Shown here: positions 9,056-16,783 of the stretch, in pieces
Numbering within the stretch: the stretch's first letter is position 1
How the letters are laid out: each line of letters starts with the position of its first letter
DNA from: Martinezella rhizogenes
GTDB lineage: Bacteria > Pseudomonadota > Alphaproteobacteria > Rhizobiales > Rhizobiaceae
Reading direction: 5' to 3'
Assembly (NCBI RefSeq): GCF_027460065.1
Contig: NZ_JAPYZZ010000012.1
Coordinates: forward strand, 110,852 to 174,851
Length of the DNA stretch: 64,000 nucleotides
Made by a program: the position numbers and the translations under genes
Notes under the pieces: model-generated
Database searches by the model: none
What the model was told of the DNA's origin: nothing
Seen by the model: the letters and a program-made list of their open reading frames with translations, nothing else

Positions 9056-9511
9056 TCAGTGTATTTGCGGCTCAATCGTCTGGAGTTCGGCGAGTCTCTG
9101 CGACACCTCTGGCTCCCTCAAGCCTTCGGCCCACAGCGACCTGCGCATGATGCCGACGGGACCCTTCTCCACCATCAACGGCTCTCGAAGCATGACTTTT
9201 GCGATTTCGTCATCTTCACGAAACGAGTGCGCCAGGGTTGAGAACAGGTCGCGCGAGGGGATCGGCAAGCTGATACCCAGCCGGCGCAGGGCCGGTCCTG
9301 CTTCATGTTCGATCAGGCAAATGAGAAGCTCGTGTGCCGTTTCATCGTCGATTCCGAGCAACTGGGTCTGCTGAATGATGACATTCAACGTAGCCGCGAA
9401 GGTTGTCGCGAGCATCGGATGGTCCTGTAGAACATCGGTTGACCAGCGGAGCAGCGCAGGATGGAAATCGGCAAGAGTCGTGAAGTAGGCCGTCATTTCT
9501 TCATGGAACAT
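9056..9511 (-). CDS. Hypothetical protein of the transposition operon
   Basis: 151 residues from the ATG at 9511, which is preceded by GAGGAAATCAC. It looks mostly helical and acidic. I do not recognise a family. It lies about 270 bp upstream of tnsA on the same strand, and its start overlaps the end of the small frameshifted gene before it. It may be an accessory of this transposon subfamily. The 269-bp gap between it and tnsA (8787-9055) holds no convincing gene and may carry an additional promoter. Confidence 0.6.
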   Translation of the reverse strand: MFHEEMTAYFTTLADFHPALLRWSTDVLQDHPMLATTFAATLNVIIQQTQLLGIDDETAHELLICLIEHEAGPALRRLGISLPIPSRDLFSTLAHSFREDDEIAKVMLREPLMVEKGPVGIMRRSLWAEGLREPEVSQRLAELQTIEPQIH

Positions 9512-9828
9512 GTGATTTCCTCTTCGTGGAGTCGAACGCAAATAGCTTCGACCGACTGGCGTTCTCGGCGGCTGCGGCATCGGTTCCCGGTGATCGGATT
9601 GCGTCGTGCAGGTTGGGCTTGCCGCGCACAACGGTGACGTGGCGTGGTGCCAGCCGCTTCAGGTGACGGCGTTTGTCTCTTTGGGAGCGCCTCCCACACT
9701 CCCGCCCTCTTGAGAAGGCGGACAAGATCGAGGTCGAACTCGTCCACTTCTGCGGGGAGCACTTGGAGCAGACCCTTGTCCGTGACACCGGGTTTTCGGG
9801 TGCGCATCGAGCTGGTTTTGATGGTCAT
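9501..9828 (-). pseudogene. Small transposon gene with an apparent +1 frameshift
   Basis: From the ATG at 9828 the first 50 codons read as a plausible acidic amphipathic protein, ending in VWEALPKR near 9680. Beyond that the same frame becomes low-complexity, while the +1 frame continues as plausible protein (RHVTVVRGKPNLHDAI and onward) to a stop at 9501, just inside the next gene. The switch is near a CCCAAAGAGAC stretch around 9680-9690. A single indel would explain it; programmed frameshifting is possible but unsupported. A product of about 109 residues would result. No family recognised. Confidence 0.4.
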
Positions 9829-9846
9829 CCTGTTCTGGCTCCCCGA

Positions 9847-10194
9847 TCAACGGCGACGCCAGAGATTCAGAAAACTGTCGTGCTCATGGGCGAGCGCGGT
9901 TTCGGTCGGCAGACCGAAATAGTACTCCTGCATAGGCAAGCAGGATTTGGGCAAATTGACGCGGCGAGAAGTGCCAAGGCGCGTGAGGCGGACCGCGTTA
10001 CGAAACGTCTGAAAATCGCATGCACGCAGCCCGCGGCGATGGCATTCGGCTTTCATCGCCATGTAACGCGACGAGAGGTCTTCGAAGCGCTTCGCACGGA
10101 TGCACTTGCGCGCAAAGTCACGCTGGATTTCGATCTCTGCCTTGGTGAAAGCCGTCGGCAGGACCTGAATGGAGACGTCGGATGCAGTGCTCAT
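9847..10194 (-). CDS. Hypothetical protein, first gene of the transposition operon
   Basis: 115 basic residues, ATG at 10194 with AAGGA 8 nt upstream. Helical segments rich in Arg/Lys and an Arg-rich end (LWRRR) suggest nucleic-acid binding, but no domain is recognised. It ends 18 nt before the next small gene, so 10194 to 2851 reads as one operon of seven genes ending in tniQ. It may be a small operon regulator; this is a guess from position. Confidence 0.55.
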   Translation of the reverse strand: MSTASDVSIQVLPTAFTKAEIEIQRDFARKCIRAKRFEDLSSRYMAMKAECHRRGLRACDFQTFRNAVRLTRLGTSRRVNLPKSCLPMQEYYFGLPTETALAHEHDSFLNLWRRR

Positions 10195-10928
10195 GTGGGT
10201 ATCCTTCTTAGTGAAGTGCGGACGTGCGCCGTCGATCTCCGGAGTTGCCCGGAGTGCGGCATTTCTTGAACTTCGGAGAGACGCCGCGCGCGGCGCAGGT
10301 CAGTTCAGGGAGGATCGCGTGCGGATCTGTTCCACGTTGGTGTTGGCATTGGCGAAGCTTTCTTCAGAGCACGGGTGGGCGTTCCCGGCAGGCAATGCCA
10401 GGGCGAAATCAGACAGAAATGTCGGCGGGAAATCAGGCTATGACGAGGACCACGGCAGAGGTTAGCAGGCGCAGGGGGATGACTTCATTTGCTGGGTACA
10501 TCGTGAAACTCCATCGCAGTCATTAGCTACAATGTCGTTCCTAAATGACGCTCGGAAACTTGTCCGCCGACCTAAGGCTGCATCGTTAGAAATAGTGAAA
10601 TTCTTCGGAGGTCGCCCGTTCGGAAGCATCAAGCTCCCCTCACGCGGTGCCGGGGCGCACCTGTGGCGTCAGCGTCAGACCTGACCCTTCACGGATATCG
10701 ATATCTTTATCATCGGTACCTCCGGCGCCTCATCGGGCGTGAGTAGTAAGGCACATTGCAGGCGCGGCGTCTACAGAAAAATATGAAGCTATATCATATT
10801 GTTAAATATTCTTCTTAAGTTCTCGTGTCAACAATTGAGAGAACTTCGAGCGATGAATCCTTTCAACCCGGTTTGTCCCTTGCGTCCATGCAACGGATCC
10901 TTCCCGCACCAGCAGGGAGGTCGAATCC
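10195..10928. other. Intergenic region with divergent promoters
   Basis: About 730 bp between the transposition operon (leftward) and the cargo gene at 10929 (rightward). No convincing gene is seen. A perfect palindrome GATATCGATATC lies at 10693-10704, and an unusually A+T-rich block lies at about 10775-10815 against a G+C-rich background, a plausible promoter for the rightward gene. Operator function of the palindrome is speculative. Confidence 0.4.
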
Positions 10929-11609
10929 ATGGGATATTTCACGCAGATCATGATCGAGGCGAAGGAGCGCTACGGGCATATCCTGACCGAGAGAAATCTC
11001 GTTATGCGTGGAGAGCGCGGAGATGGCGGACTGACCCTAGTGTTCAGGACGCGCGATCCGAACGGCTGGAGGCTACCAGTCGAACTCTACGTCCCGGGCA
11101 AAGCCGAAACACGCAAGGATCGGGCGGAGTGGGAGGACGTCCAGGTTACCGCCGAAATCAATACCGAGGTGAAATTCGGGGATGATGGGTGGTTCGGGTA
11201 CATTCCGAGGCAGTTTGAGCAGGAACAATACCTGGAGGGGGACGACATGGCCCTGTTCGTCAACGCGATCGGCGTTTATCTGAAGGACGTCGTTCTTGTT
11301 CCCTTGCATGAGAGCGACAAGGAGATCTCGCAGGAAGTGGCGATGGCTTACGAGGAGTTCAGCGATCTATGCGGCCCAGATGGTCCCGAGATAGCCTTCT
11401 CGACCGATGGTAAAGTGGAGACGCTCACGGTCCAGGATTCCGCCGGACGCGAGGTCAGCTTCGCGTGGAGAGAAAGCGGCGTAGGCCTGCTTTACGTGGA
11501 CGGGAAGCAGGTCAGGCGGTTGGAGCATCCTGCGCCGTTTGAAATCCAGAGGGCAATTGGAAAACATTTCAGGGAGTGGACGGCTCCTCAGCCTCGGCAG
11601 TCTCTATGA
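10929..11609 (+). CDS. Hypothetical protein, convergent with the methyltransferase
   Basis: 226 residues, ATG at 10929 with GGGAGG about 8 nt upstream. Acidic protein of mixed strand/helix character with no membrane segment or signal peptide; I recognise no family. Its last 41 nt overlap the 3' end of the convergent cytosine methyltransferase gene, so the two transcripts would be antisense at their ends. That proximity may mean functional association, but convergent orientation gives no operon evidence. Confidence 0.6.
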   Translation: MGYFTQIMIEAKERYGHILTERNLVMRGERGDGGLTLVFRTRDPNGWRLPVELYVPGKAETRKDRAEWEDVQVTAEINTEVKFGDDGWFGYIPRQFEQEQYLEGDDMALFVNAIGVYLKDVVLVPLHESDKEISQEVAMAYEEFSDLCGPDGPEIAFSTDGKVETLTVQDSAGREVSFAWRESGVGLLYVDGKQVRRLEHPAPFEIQRAIGKHFREWTAPQPRQSL

Positions 11610-13737
11610 CTTGCCCGCCGCTTTGCCGGGATTGCAGATATTCACGCGCGTTGCGCTTTCGGGCGAGACGGTTCCTCTTCGCTTGGGCCCCAAGCTTGGA
11701 CAGGTCCGGGAACTTCGCGCCATAAGTGTCCCTCAACTCCTCGATGTCTTCAAACGTCATTGCGTTCAGCATGAACTTCGTCGAGCCCTTCGGCGTCACG
11801 CCCTTCACGCCGATCAAGGATTCGCTGAAGGGGACAAGCGGTGGCGCGTCGATCGAATTTGGCATTCGGCCCGAGAGCGCCCGCACGATGGCCAGGCCCA
11901 CCGCCTTCGACATCTGCGGCGGGAACGCGTTTCCGATCTGGTGGAACTGACGGTCCGCCTTGCCTTCAAATTTCCACGCCCGAGGGAACCCCTGTAGCAC
12001 CCGGGCAACATCGACGGTCAGATAGGGACGGGTTGTTGGGTCTTCGATGCTTCCGAGCGGGGCCGGTCCATCACCGACATGCTTCGGGTCGACGGTGAAG
12101 CCGAGTTGGTTCTCCCATCTCCGCTTCATCTTGCCTTTGTTCTTGTAGAGGCTCGACGTGACCGTGGTGGAGACCTTGCTTCCGTAATTCGCGAGCCAAT
12201 TTTCCGCCCACTGGTCGTAGACGACATCACCCAGCCCGCGATGTGGAAAGATCACGTCGGCGAGGGCTTCTCCCATAGTAGTGGTAATCCCGTCCTTCGG
12301 CAGGGAGAACAGTCCGGGTTCGTCCTTGTGCACGCCGACCAACACCAACCGCGGGCGCGACTGGGCGAGCCCGAAGTCGCGGGCGTTCAGCTTGTGCAGG
12401 CCGATGCGGTAGTCGAGCGCCTTCAGCCGCTGGAAGACGCTGGCGCGATATTTGAGGAACTTCTTGTCCGTAAAGCCTTCGACGTTCTCGAAGAAGAAAG
12501 CGCGAGGTCTGACGACCTTCACATATCGGATCGCCTCATCGAAGAGATTCCTGCTGTCGTTTGCTCCGAGTTTTTTCCCGGCTTGAGAGAACGGTCTACA
12601 CTCCACGCCTCCGGCAAGCAGATCGATGCCTTGGAACTGTTGGAGGTCCCTGTCCGAAACCTTCTCCAGGCGCTTTCGGGTGACGGGCCACGTCCAGTTT
12701 TTCTTCAGGGTCCGAGTGGCATTGAGATCCATGTCGTAGAGCCGCGCGGGTTCGAAGCCCGCTCCGAGCAGGCCTATCGCCTGACCGCCAGCACCCGCAC
12801 ATATTTCCAGAAACCTCAGGGGCTTGGCGGCCTCAGTATTTTCATCAGACGCCGAATCCGGTTCCGGATCGCAGGGAAGCAGATAGGTGAGGGCGTCCTG
12901 AAGCTCAGTCTGCCAGAGATAGCCCTGTTCGAAGGCAAAGCCGCTGAACTTGTCGTACCACGCAAATTTCCCATCGGCGAAGCGTTTCAGGGATTCATGG
13001 GCAGCGGCGAGCTTGTGCCGATGTGACCCATTCCTGAAGCCGGCGACACCCTTTCCTGGCAGTTCGACCTCGCCATAGACCGACCTGAATTCACGGAGCA
13101 CGATCCTTGCGTGGGATCTCAATCTAACGGCCGCAGAAATGCATGCCTCGGACCGGTCGACGACATCCTCGTTCGGATCGCAGGGTGGCTCCCCGACAAA
13201 GCGCTCCGTGAATTCGTCAATCTCGGATAGGAGCGTGGCGACGTTTTCGCCGAGCGCCTGGACGCGGAGGTGCGACTGCTTTGAAGCCGCGGCCGTCATC
13301 GCGCGCTGGCGGCCCCGTTCGGCATAGGCGTTCGCTCCGATCTTGCGGCGGATCGTCAAACGACGGAGCCTGGCAACGGTTGGAATATCGATATCGGTTC
13401 CGTCTGCAAGAGCGTCAAGCGCAGCTTGACGGGTATCGGCATCGGTCGCGATCAGCGTCTTCAACACGTGGAATGGGACGCAACGCTTGCGCAGGAGTGC
13501 CTCGAAGGATCCGAGGGTCTCCTCGAAGGCGAAGATCGACGGCAGATCGCTGCGCGGGATGCCGCATTCGACAACTAGGAAACTGCGCAGATCGTCGTCA
13601 CTCATCGTTGAGCGCATCCGGCCGATGCTGGCGATCATGTCGAACTGGGCTTTGGCAACGGATTTGCGGTTCGCCAGGATTCGCTTCATCAGCGCCCCCG
13701 GGTCCTCGCTCGTCGTGTTGTCTGCCGTCTCAGCCAT
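11569..13737 (-). CDS. C5-cytosine DNA methyltransferase with long N-terminal extension
   Basis: 722 residues. SAM-binding motif I (FLEICAGAGG, about 309-318), the catalytic Cys C380 in the motif IV segment GGVECRPFSQAG, an ENVEGF motif VI, and the RVLQGFP/GNAFPP motifs IX-X near the C terminus are all visible. The enzyme would methylate C5 of cytosine in a short target sequence. Motif IV reads ECR instead of the usual PCQ; the Cys is kept, so activity is likely. The first 300 residues are an additional helical domain not found in simple Dcm enzymes. No partner restriction endonuclease is adjacent, so it could be an orphan protective methylase or one half of a defence pair. Confidence 0.88.
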   Translation of the reverse strand: MAETADNTTSEDPGALMKRILANRKSVAKAQFDMIASIGRMRSTMSDDDLRSFLVVECGIPRSDLPSIFAFEETLGSFEALLRKRCVPFHVLKTLIATDADTRQAALDALADGTDIDIPTVARLRRLTIRRKIGANAYAERGRQRAMTAAASKQSHLRVQALGENVATLLSEIDEFTERFVGEPPCDPNEDVVDRSEACISAAVRLRSHARIVLREFRSVYGEVELPGKGVAGFRNGSHRHKLAAAHESLKRFADGKFAWYDKFSGFAFEQGYLWQTELQDALTYLLPCDPEPDSASDENTEAAKPLRFLEICAGAGGQAIGLLGAGFEPARLYDMDLNATRTLKKNWTWPVTRKRLEKVSDRDLQQFQGIDLLAGGVECRPFSQAGKKLGANDSRNLFDEAIRYVKVVRPRAFFFENVEGFTDKKFLKYRASVFQRLKALDYRIGLHKLNARDFGLAQSRPRLVLVGVHKDEPGLFSLPKDGITTTMGEALADVIFPHRGLGDVVYDQWAENWLANYGSKVSTTVTSSLYKNKGKMKRRWENQLGFTVDPKHVGDGPAPLGSIEDPTTRPYLTVDVARVLQGFPRAWKFEGKADRQFHQIGNAFPPQMSKAVGLAIVRALSGRMPNSIDAPPLVPFSESLIGVKGVTPKGSTKFMLNAMTFEDIEELRDTYGAKFPDLSKLGAQAKRNRLARKRNAREYLQSRQSGGQVIETAEAEEPSTP

Positions 13738-14241
13738 CGCCAGCCTCTGTTGTCCATTGCTGTCTAGCAGGGCGGCCCTTCTGTCCCGGAAATAGATTCG
13801 ATCAAATTCTAATTATTCTGTTCGAAGGTTGCCGGTCATACCAACGGCGAGATCGCGTGCTCTTCCCAGATGGTGCACGCTTGGAAGGCGGAAGTGTCCC
13901 TCGATTGAAACGGTCCTATTTCAGCCTCGCGCCCGCTAATCGATCAGTGGGAATTCTTGAAGAGGGAATTGGGCACAAGGCCGCCATTCGCCTGTCATTC
14001 TGCGCATACGCATGAAGTCGGCGCTAAGCCCACGCGAATCATCGGTTAGTCGGCAAGTCTCCTTTCCATTAAAGCCGAGGGATTTTTGTGTCGGATGCGC
14101 AACACTCGATAGTAATAGCGTTGGTCCAGGCCATATGCATTTAGTGACACCGCGACCGTTTCTTTCGGAAAGAAGTATTTACCGGCTAGCAGTTCTAGGA
14201 AAGGTTGAGCCTAACGACGATAGTGCCAATAGGATCGATAA
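13738..14241. other. Intergenic region, no convincing gene
   Basis: About 500 bp upstream of both the leftward methyltransferase and the rightward gene at 14242. Short open frames here are low-complexity or Ser/Arg-rich and lack support. The region probably holds divergent promoters; A+T-rich tracts occur at about 13790-13825. Confidence 0.4.
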
Positions 14242-14640
14242 ATGCTCGAAAAGTCAGAACTGCTTTACCCTTCGCTGACCCCGCTGGTCGTGCAAGTTCG
14301 CTGGAAGGTCCCAACTGAATTCCCTGCTTGCCCCGATGAGTTCACTGACGATGCCCTCCTTCTCTACGCCTCGAGGCTTTCGTTCGGCGGCGTCTTCGCG
14401 CGTAACCAGTTCTCCACCAGTCTGATTGTCGACCATCGCCTTCGGGACGACGATCTGGTCGTGCTAACCCGTTTCGCCGGGGACAGCATAAAGGACTGGG
14501 CCGTCGCTAATATTTCACTCCATGACGCTCATTTTTATCACCGCAGCGAATACACGTTCTACACCCTGCAGGGTGCCTTGAAGCACTTCTGTGAACTAAT
14601 CGGAGAGGAGTTTGGAAGTTCGGTGGACGATTTCTGCTGA
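14242..14640 (+). CDS. Hypothetical protein
   Basis: 132 residues, ATG at 14242 with AGGA about 8 nt upstream. Soluble, rich in aromatic residues and His (segment HDAHFYHRSEY), with the look of a compact globular protein. No family recognised. It stands alone between the methyltransferase and the PIN-toxin locus. Confidence 0.5.
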   Translation: MLEKSELLYPSLTPLVVQVRWKVPTEFPACPDEFTDDALLLYASRLSFGGVFARNQFSTSLIVDHRLRDDDLVVLTRFAGDSIKDWAVANISLHDAHFYHRSEYTFYTLQGALKHFCELIGEEFGSSVDDFC

Positions 14641-14856
14641 ATCTGTATTTGGTCGCCCATTACGGCTCACTTTTTTGCCCAGCGGCTTTCCAAGGTATCT
14701 CGGCGGGAAAGAGGGACAGGATTGCGCCTTCATGTAGGCCGTAGAGAGCAGCTTGGCCGCCTCGCGAAAGCTGCCGTTGCCGGGGGAAGGGTAGAGAAAA
14801 TCTGAAGAGGTGGGGGAATGCCAAGCACTCAAACAAGTAGCGCCTAGGGACGGGCT

Positions 14857-15477
14857 CTATTGCAAATCGTTTCCGGGTTCGAAAGAACTGTGGGAGCTAG
14901 GCGTCTCAAGCTTGGGAAGAGACTTCTCATGTGGATCGGGTTCGTCCGCGTCGAAATCGGGAAGCGGTACAACGAAGCCGGGCTCAACGTACCAATGCAC
15001 CTCCATCGGATGGTATACGCCGGGTAGCGAGAAATGCGCGTTGATCTCAAGAAAATCATCGACGTTTGCTGTAAGTATCGGCATGCGGTGCGCGATGGCG
15101 ACGGCGGATATCATCAAGTCGTGTCCGAGCCTGTTGCTTTTTTGTCCGCGCTGAACGGTCCACATGTGCCGCAAGGCTGGGACAGATGTCATTCTCGCGT
15201 AGACAGTTGCCACCGCCGTCGTCATTTCCGGAAACGGAAAGGCCATCGAGATGAGCTCATCGACCCAGTTGGCGAGAAGAAGCGCTCTCTGTGGATCATC
15301 CTTCAACCGAAGATGGGCTCCGCGCAGCAGTTCTGCTATGACCGGGTAGCAGAGTGCGAGACGATGTATGCCGACACGCAAGAGCCATGGACGCAGCCCG
15401 GGCGGAGGCTTCACGCGGCCCATAAGGCTGACAATGTCCGTATCCAGTAAAAGAATGGGGTCTGTCCGCACTTTCAT
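14857..15477 (-). CDS. PIN-domain protein, VapC-like RNase toxin
   Basis: 206 residues. The four acidic positions of the PIN fold are visible: D12 in LLDTDIVS, E49 in IAELLRG, D120 in GHDLMISA, and D140 in TANVDDF. VapC-type proteins cleave RNA, often tRNA, using Mg2+ held by these residues. It is longer than typical VapC (about 130-140 residues) because of a proline/acid-rich C-terminal tail after residue 160. A candidate antitoxin gene lies divergently 105 bp upstream rather than in the same operon. Confidence 0.8.
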   Translation of the reverse strand: MKVRTDPILLLDTDIVSLMGRVKPPPGLRPWLLRVGIHRLALCYPVIAELLRGAHLRLKDDPQRALLLANWVDELISMAFPFPEMTTAVATVYARMTSVPALRHMWTVQRGQKSNRLGHDLMISAVAIAHRMPILTANVDDFLEINAHFSLPGVYHPMEVHWYVEPGFVVPLPDFDADEPDPHEKSLPKLETPSSHSSFEPGNDLQ

Positions 15478-15582
15478 ATCTTTCTGTGGTCAGAAACTTT
15501 CTTCTTGAAAAATTCGAGGTGCGATCCAATTCGTATCGCTATACTGCGCAGGCTGGTATGATGTCGTCCGAGAGAGGCCCAG

Positions 15583-15786
15583 ATGACACGTGATTCCGAT
15601 TGGCAGAGACACGAGGCCGAGGCCCGCATCCAGGAAGTTCTGGACGCAGCTAAAGCGCGCGGCACTCAGAGACTGATCGACACCGACGGCAGATTTGACG
15701 TGACGTTCGTACCCGGAAAGCAGACACTGGAGGAGTTGTTCTCCCGTCCTGGTCCTCTCCCCGCGGATGACGATCCCAATCCCTGA
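15583..15786 (+). CDS. Phd/YefM-like antitoxin
   Basis: 67 residues. The pattern W-x-x-x-E-A-x-A-R-I-x-E-V-L-D-A-A ... G-x-Q-x-I followed by a short strand and an acidic tail matches the Phd/YefM fold, whose N-terminal half binds operator DNA and whose C-terminal tail wraps the toxin. Divergent from the PIN-domain gene at 14857-15477, with 105 bp between starts. Pairing of the two is inferred from adjacency; divergent arrangement is uncommon for type II toxin-antitoxin pairs. Confidence 0.6.
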   Translation: MTRDSDWQRHEAEARIQEVLDAAKARGTQRLIDTDGRFDVTFVPGKQTLEELFSRPGPLPADDDPNP

Positions 15787-16146
15787 TCGAGATTTCTGCA
15801 GCTACGGTGAGAAACCGTAACCGGCGATGGCAAAACCAACAAGATATGACGTGTCGAATTTCGGCTGCTTCGGGTTACTCCACTGATTGACATAGCTTAA
15901 TCGTTGAGGCCATCAGGCACGAAATCCAGGAAAAGTCTCTGCTTCTCGCGCCATAACGGCCTTGATGGTTCCCGGCTTGTGAAACTCGCTCTCACCTCGC
16001 AGGCAAATCCTAGTTGACGTCGAGAACTTCGTTCACTAAATGTTCCGTCCATGAGCAAGACTTTTACGCACACCTTCCGAATACGCTGACGGAGACCGGG
16101 ACCGTTCCCGGTGTCGCCTAGATCGCTATTCGTCGGAGGTGAGGTC
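15787..16146. other. Intergenic region, no convincing gene
   Basis: About 360 bp between the antitoxin-like gene and the TnsA-like gene. No open frame has protein-like composition. It presumably contains the promoter for the two-gene unit starting at 16147. Confidence 0.4.
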
Positions 16147-16773
16147 ATGAAGACCGAGTCCACTCATGTCGCGGGTGATGATGCCTGCGTTTTTGCAAAA
16201 TACCGCCCGTTCACTCCGTCTGCGACGCTCAAATGCGTCGGGCGCCCACTCTATCGTTCGCGGGAAGCGCGTGATTATGCCTGCTTGCTGGACCTAGACC
16301 CCGAGATCTCCGCATGGCGCTGCATGTCGCAGCCGATTATCAATGACTCCGAAGCACGAAACCCACGACACCACTATGTCGATTTCGCTGTCGAGACGGA
16401 GAACGAAGCCTTGCTCGTGGATATCCGGCGACCGGATGCCGGCACCGTCGGTTGGATTGCCAGGTTAGCCGAAAAGCAGGGCTACCGCTATCTCGCGGTG
16501 TCCTTCTCCGAGTTCGTCGGCGCACCCCGGATTCAAAATGCCAAGGATCTCATTCGCTACGCTGGATATGATGCGCCGTTGGGTGATCGTATCCGAATTC
16601 TCGCGGCGTTGGAAGAAATGGGGACGTTAACGCTTGCGGAATGCCTCTCTGTCGTTCGCGAAAGCAAGCCGATGCCAACAATCGCAACGATGATCCTCAA
16701 GAACATCCTTGAAGTCGACCTCGACGAAGCTCTGCTGGGACCGGAAACGGTCGTCAGGCGCGTGGCGAAGTAG
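16147..16773 (+). CDS. TnsA-like nuclease-fold protein (cargo)
   Basis: 208 residues from the ATG at 16147, which has a strong GGAGGTGAG just upstream. The order E40 (in YRSREARDYA), a QP pair, D79 in HYVDF, then VDIRRP (D92, R94) resembles the TnsA N-terminal catalytic domain with its E...D...(E/Q)xK site. As in the tnsA of this element, Arg replaces the catalytic Lys. It is not next to tnsB, so it is unlikely to be the transposase subunit. It is followed 10 nt later by an FtsH-like AAA protease gene and probably works with it. Nuclease activity is doubtful given the Arg. Confidence 0.6.
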   Translation: MKTESTHVAGDDACVFAKYRPFTPSATLKCVGRPLYRSREARDYACLLDLDPEISAWRCMSQPIINDSEARNPRHHYVDFAVETENEALLVDIRRPDAGTVGWIARLAEKQGYRYLAVSFSEFVGAPRIQNAKDLIRYAGYDAPLGDRIRILAALEEMGTLTLAECLSVVRESKPMPTIATMILKNILEVDLDEALLGPETVVRRVAK

Positions 16774-16783
16774 GGGGGCGAAG

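Noticed and set aside
13738..14241. Short open frames such as 14012-14278
   Set aside because: Ser/Arg/Lys-rich, no ribosome binding site and no domain; likely chance.
14596..14832. Minus-strand open frame of 78 codons
   Set aside because: Part of it looks protein-like, but it overlaps the end of the better gene at 14242-14640 and has no clear ribosome binding site; left out for lack of support.
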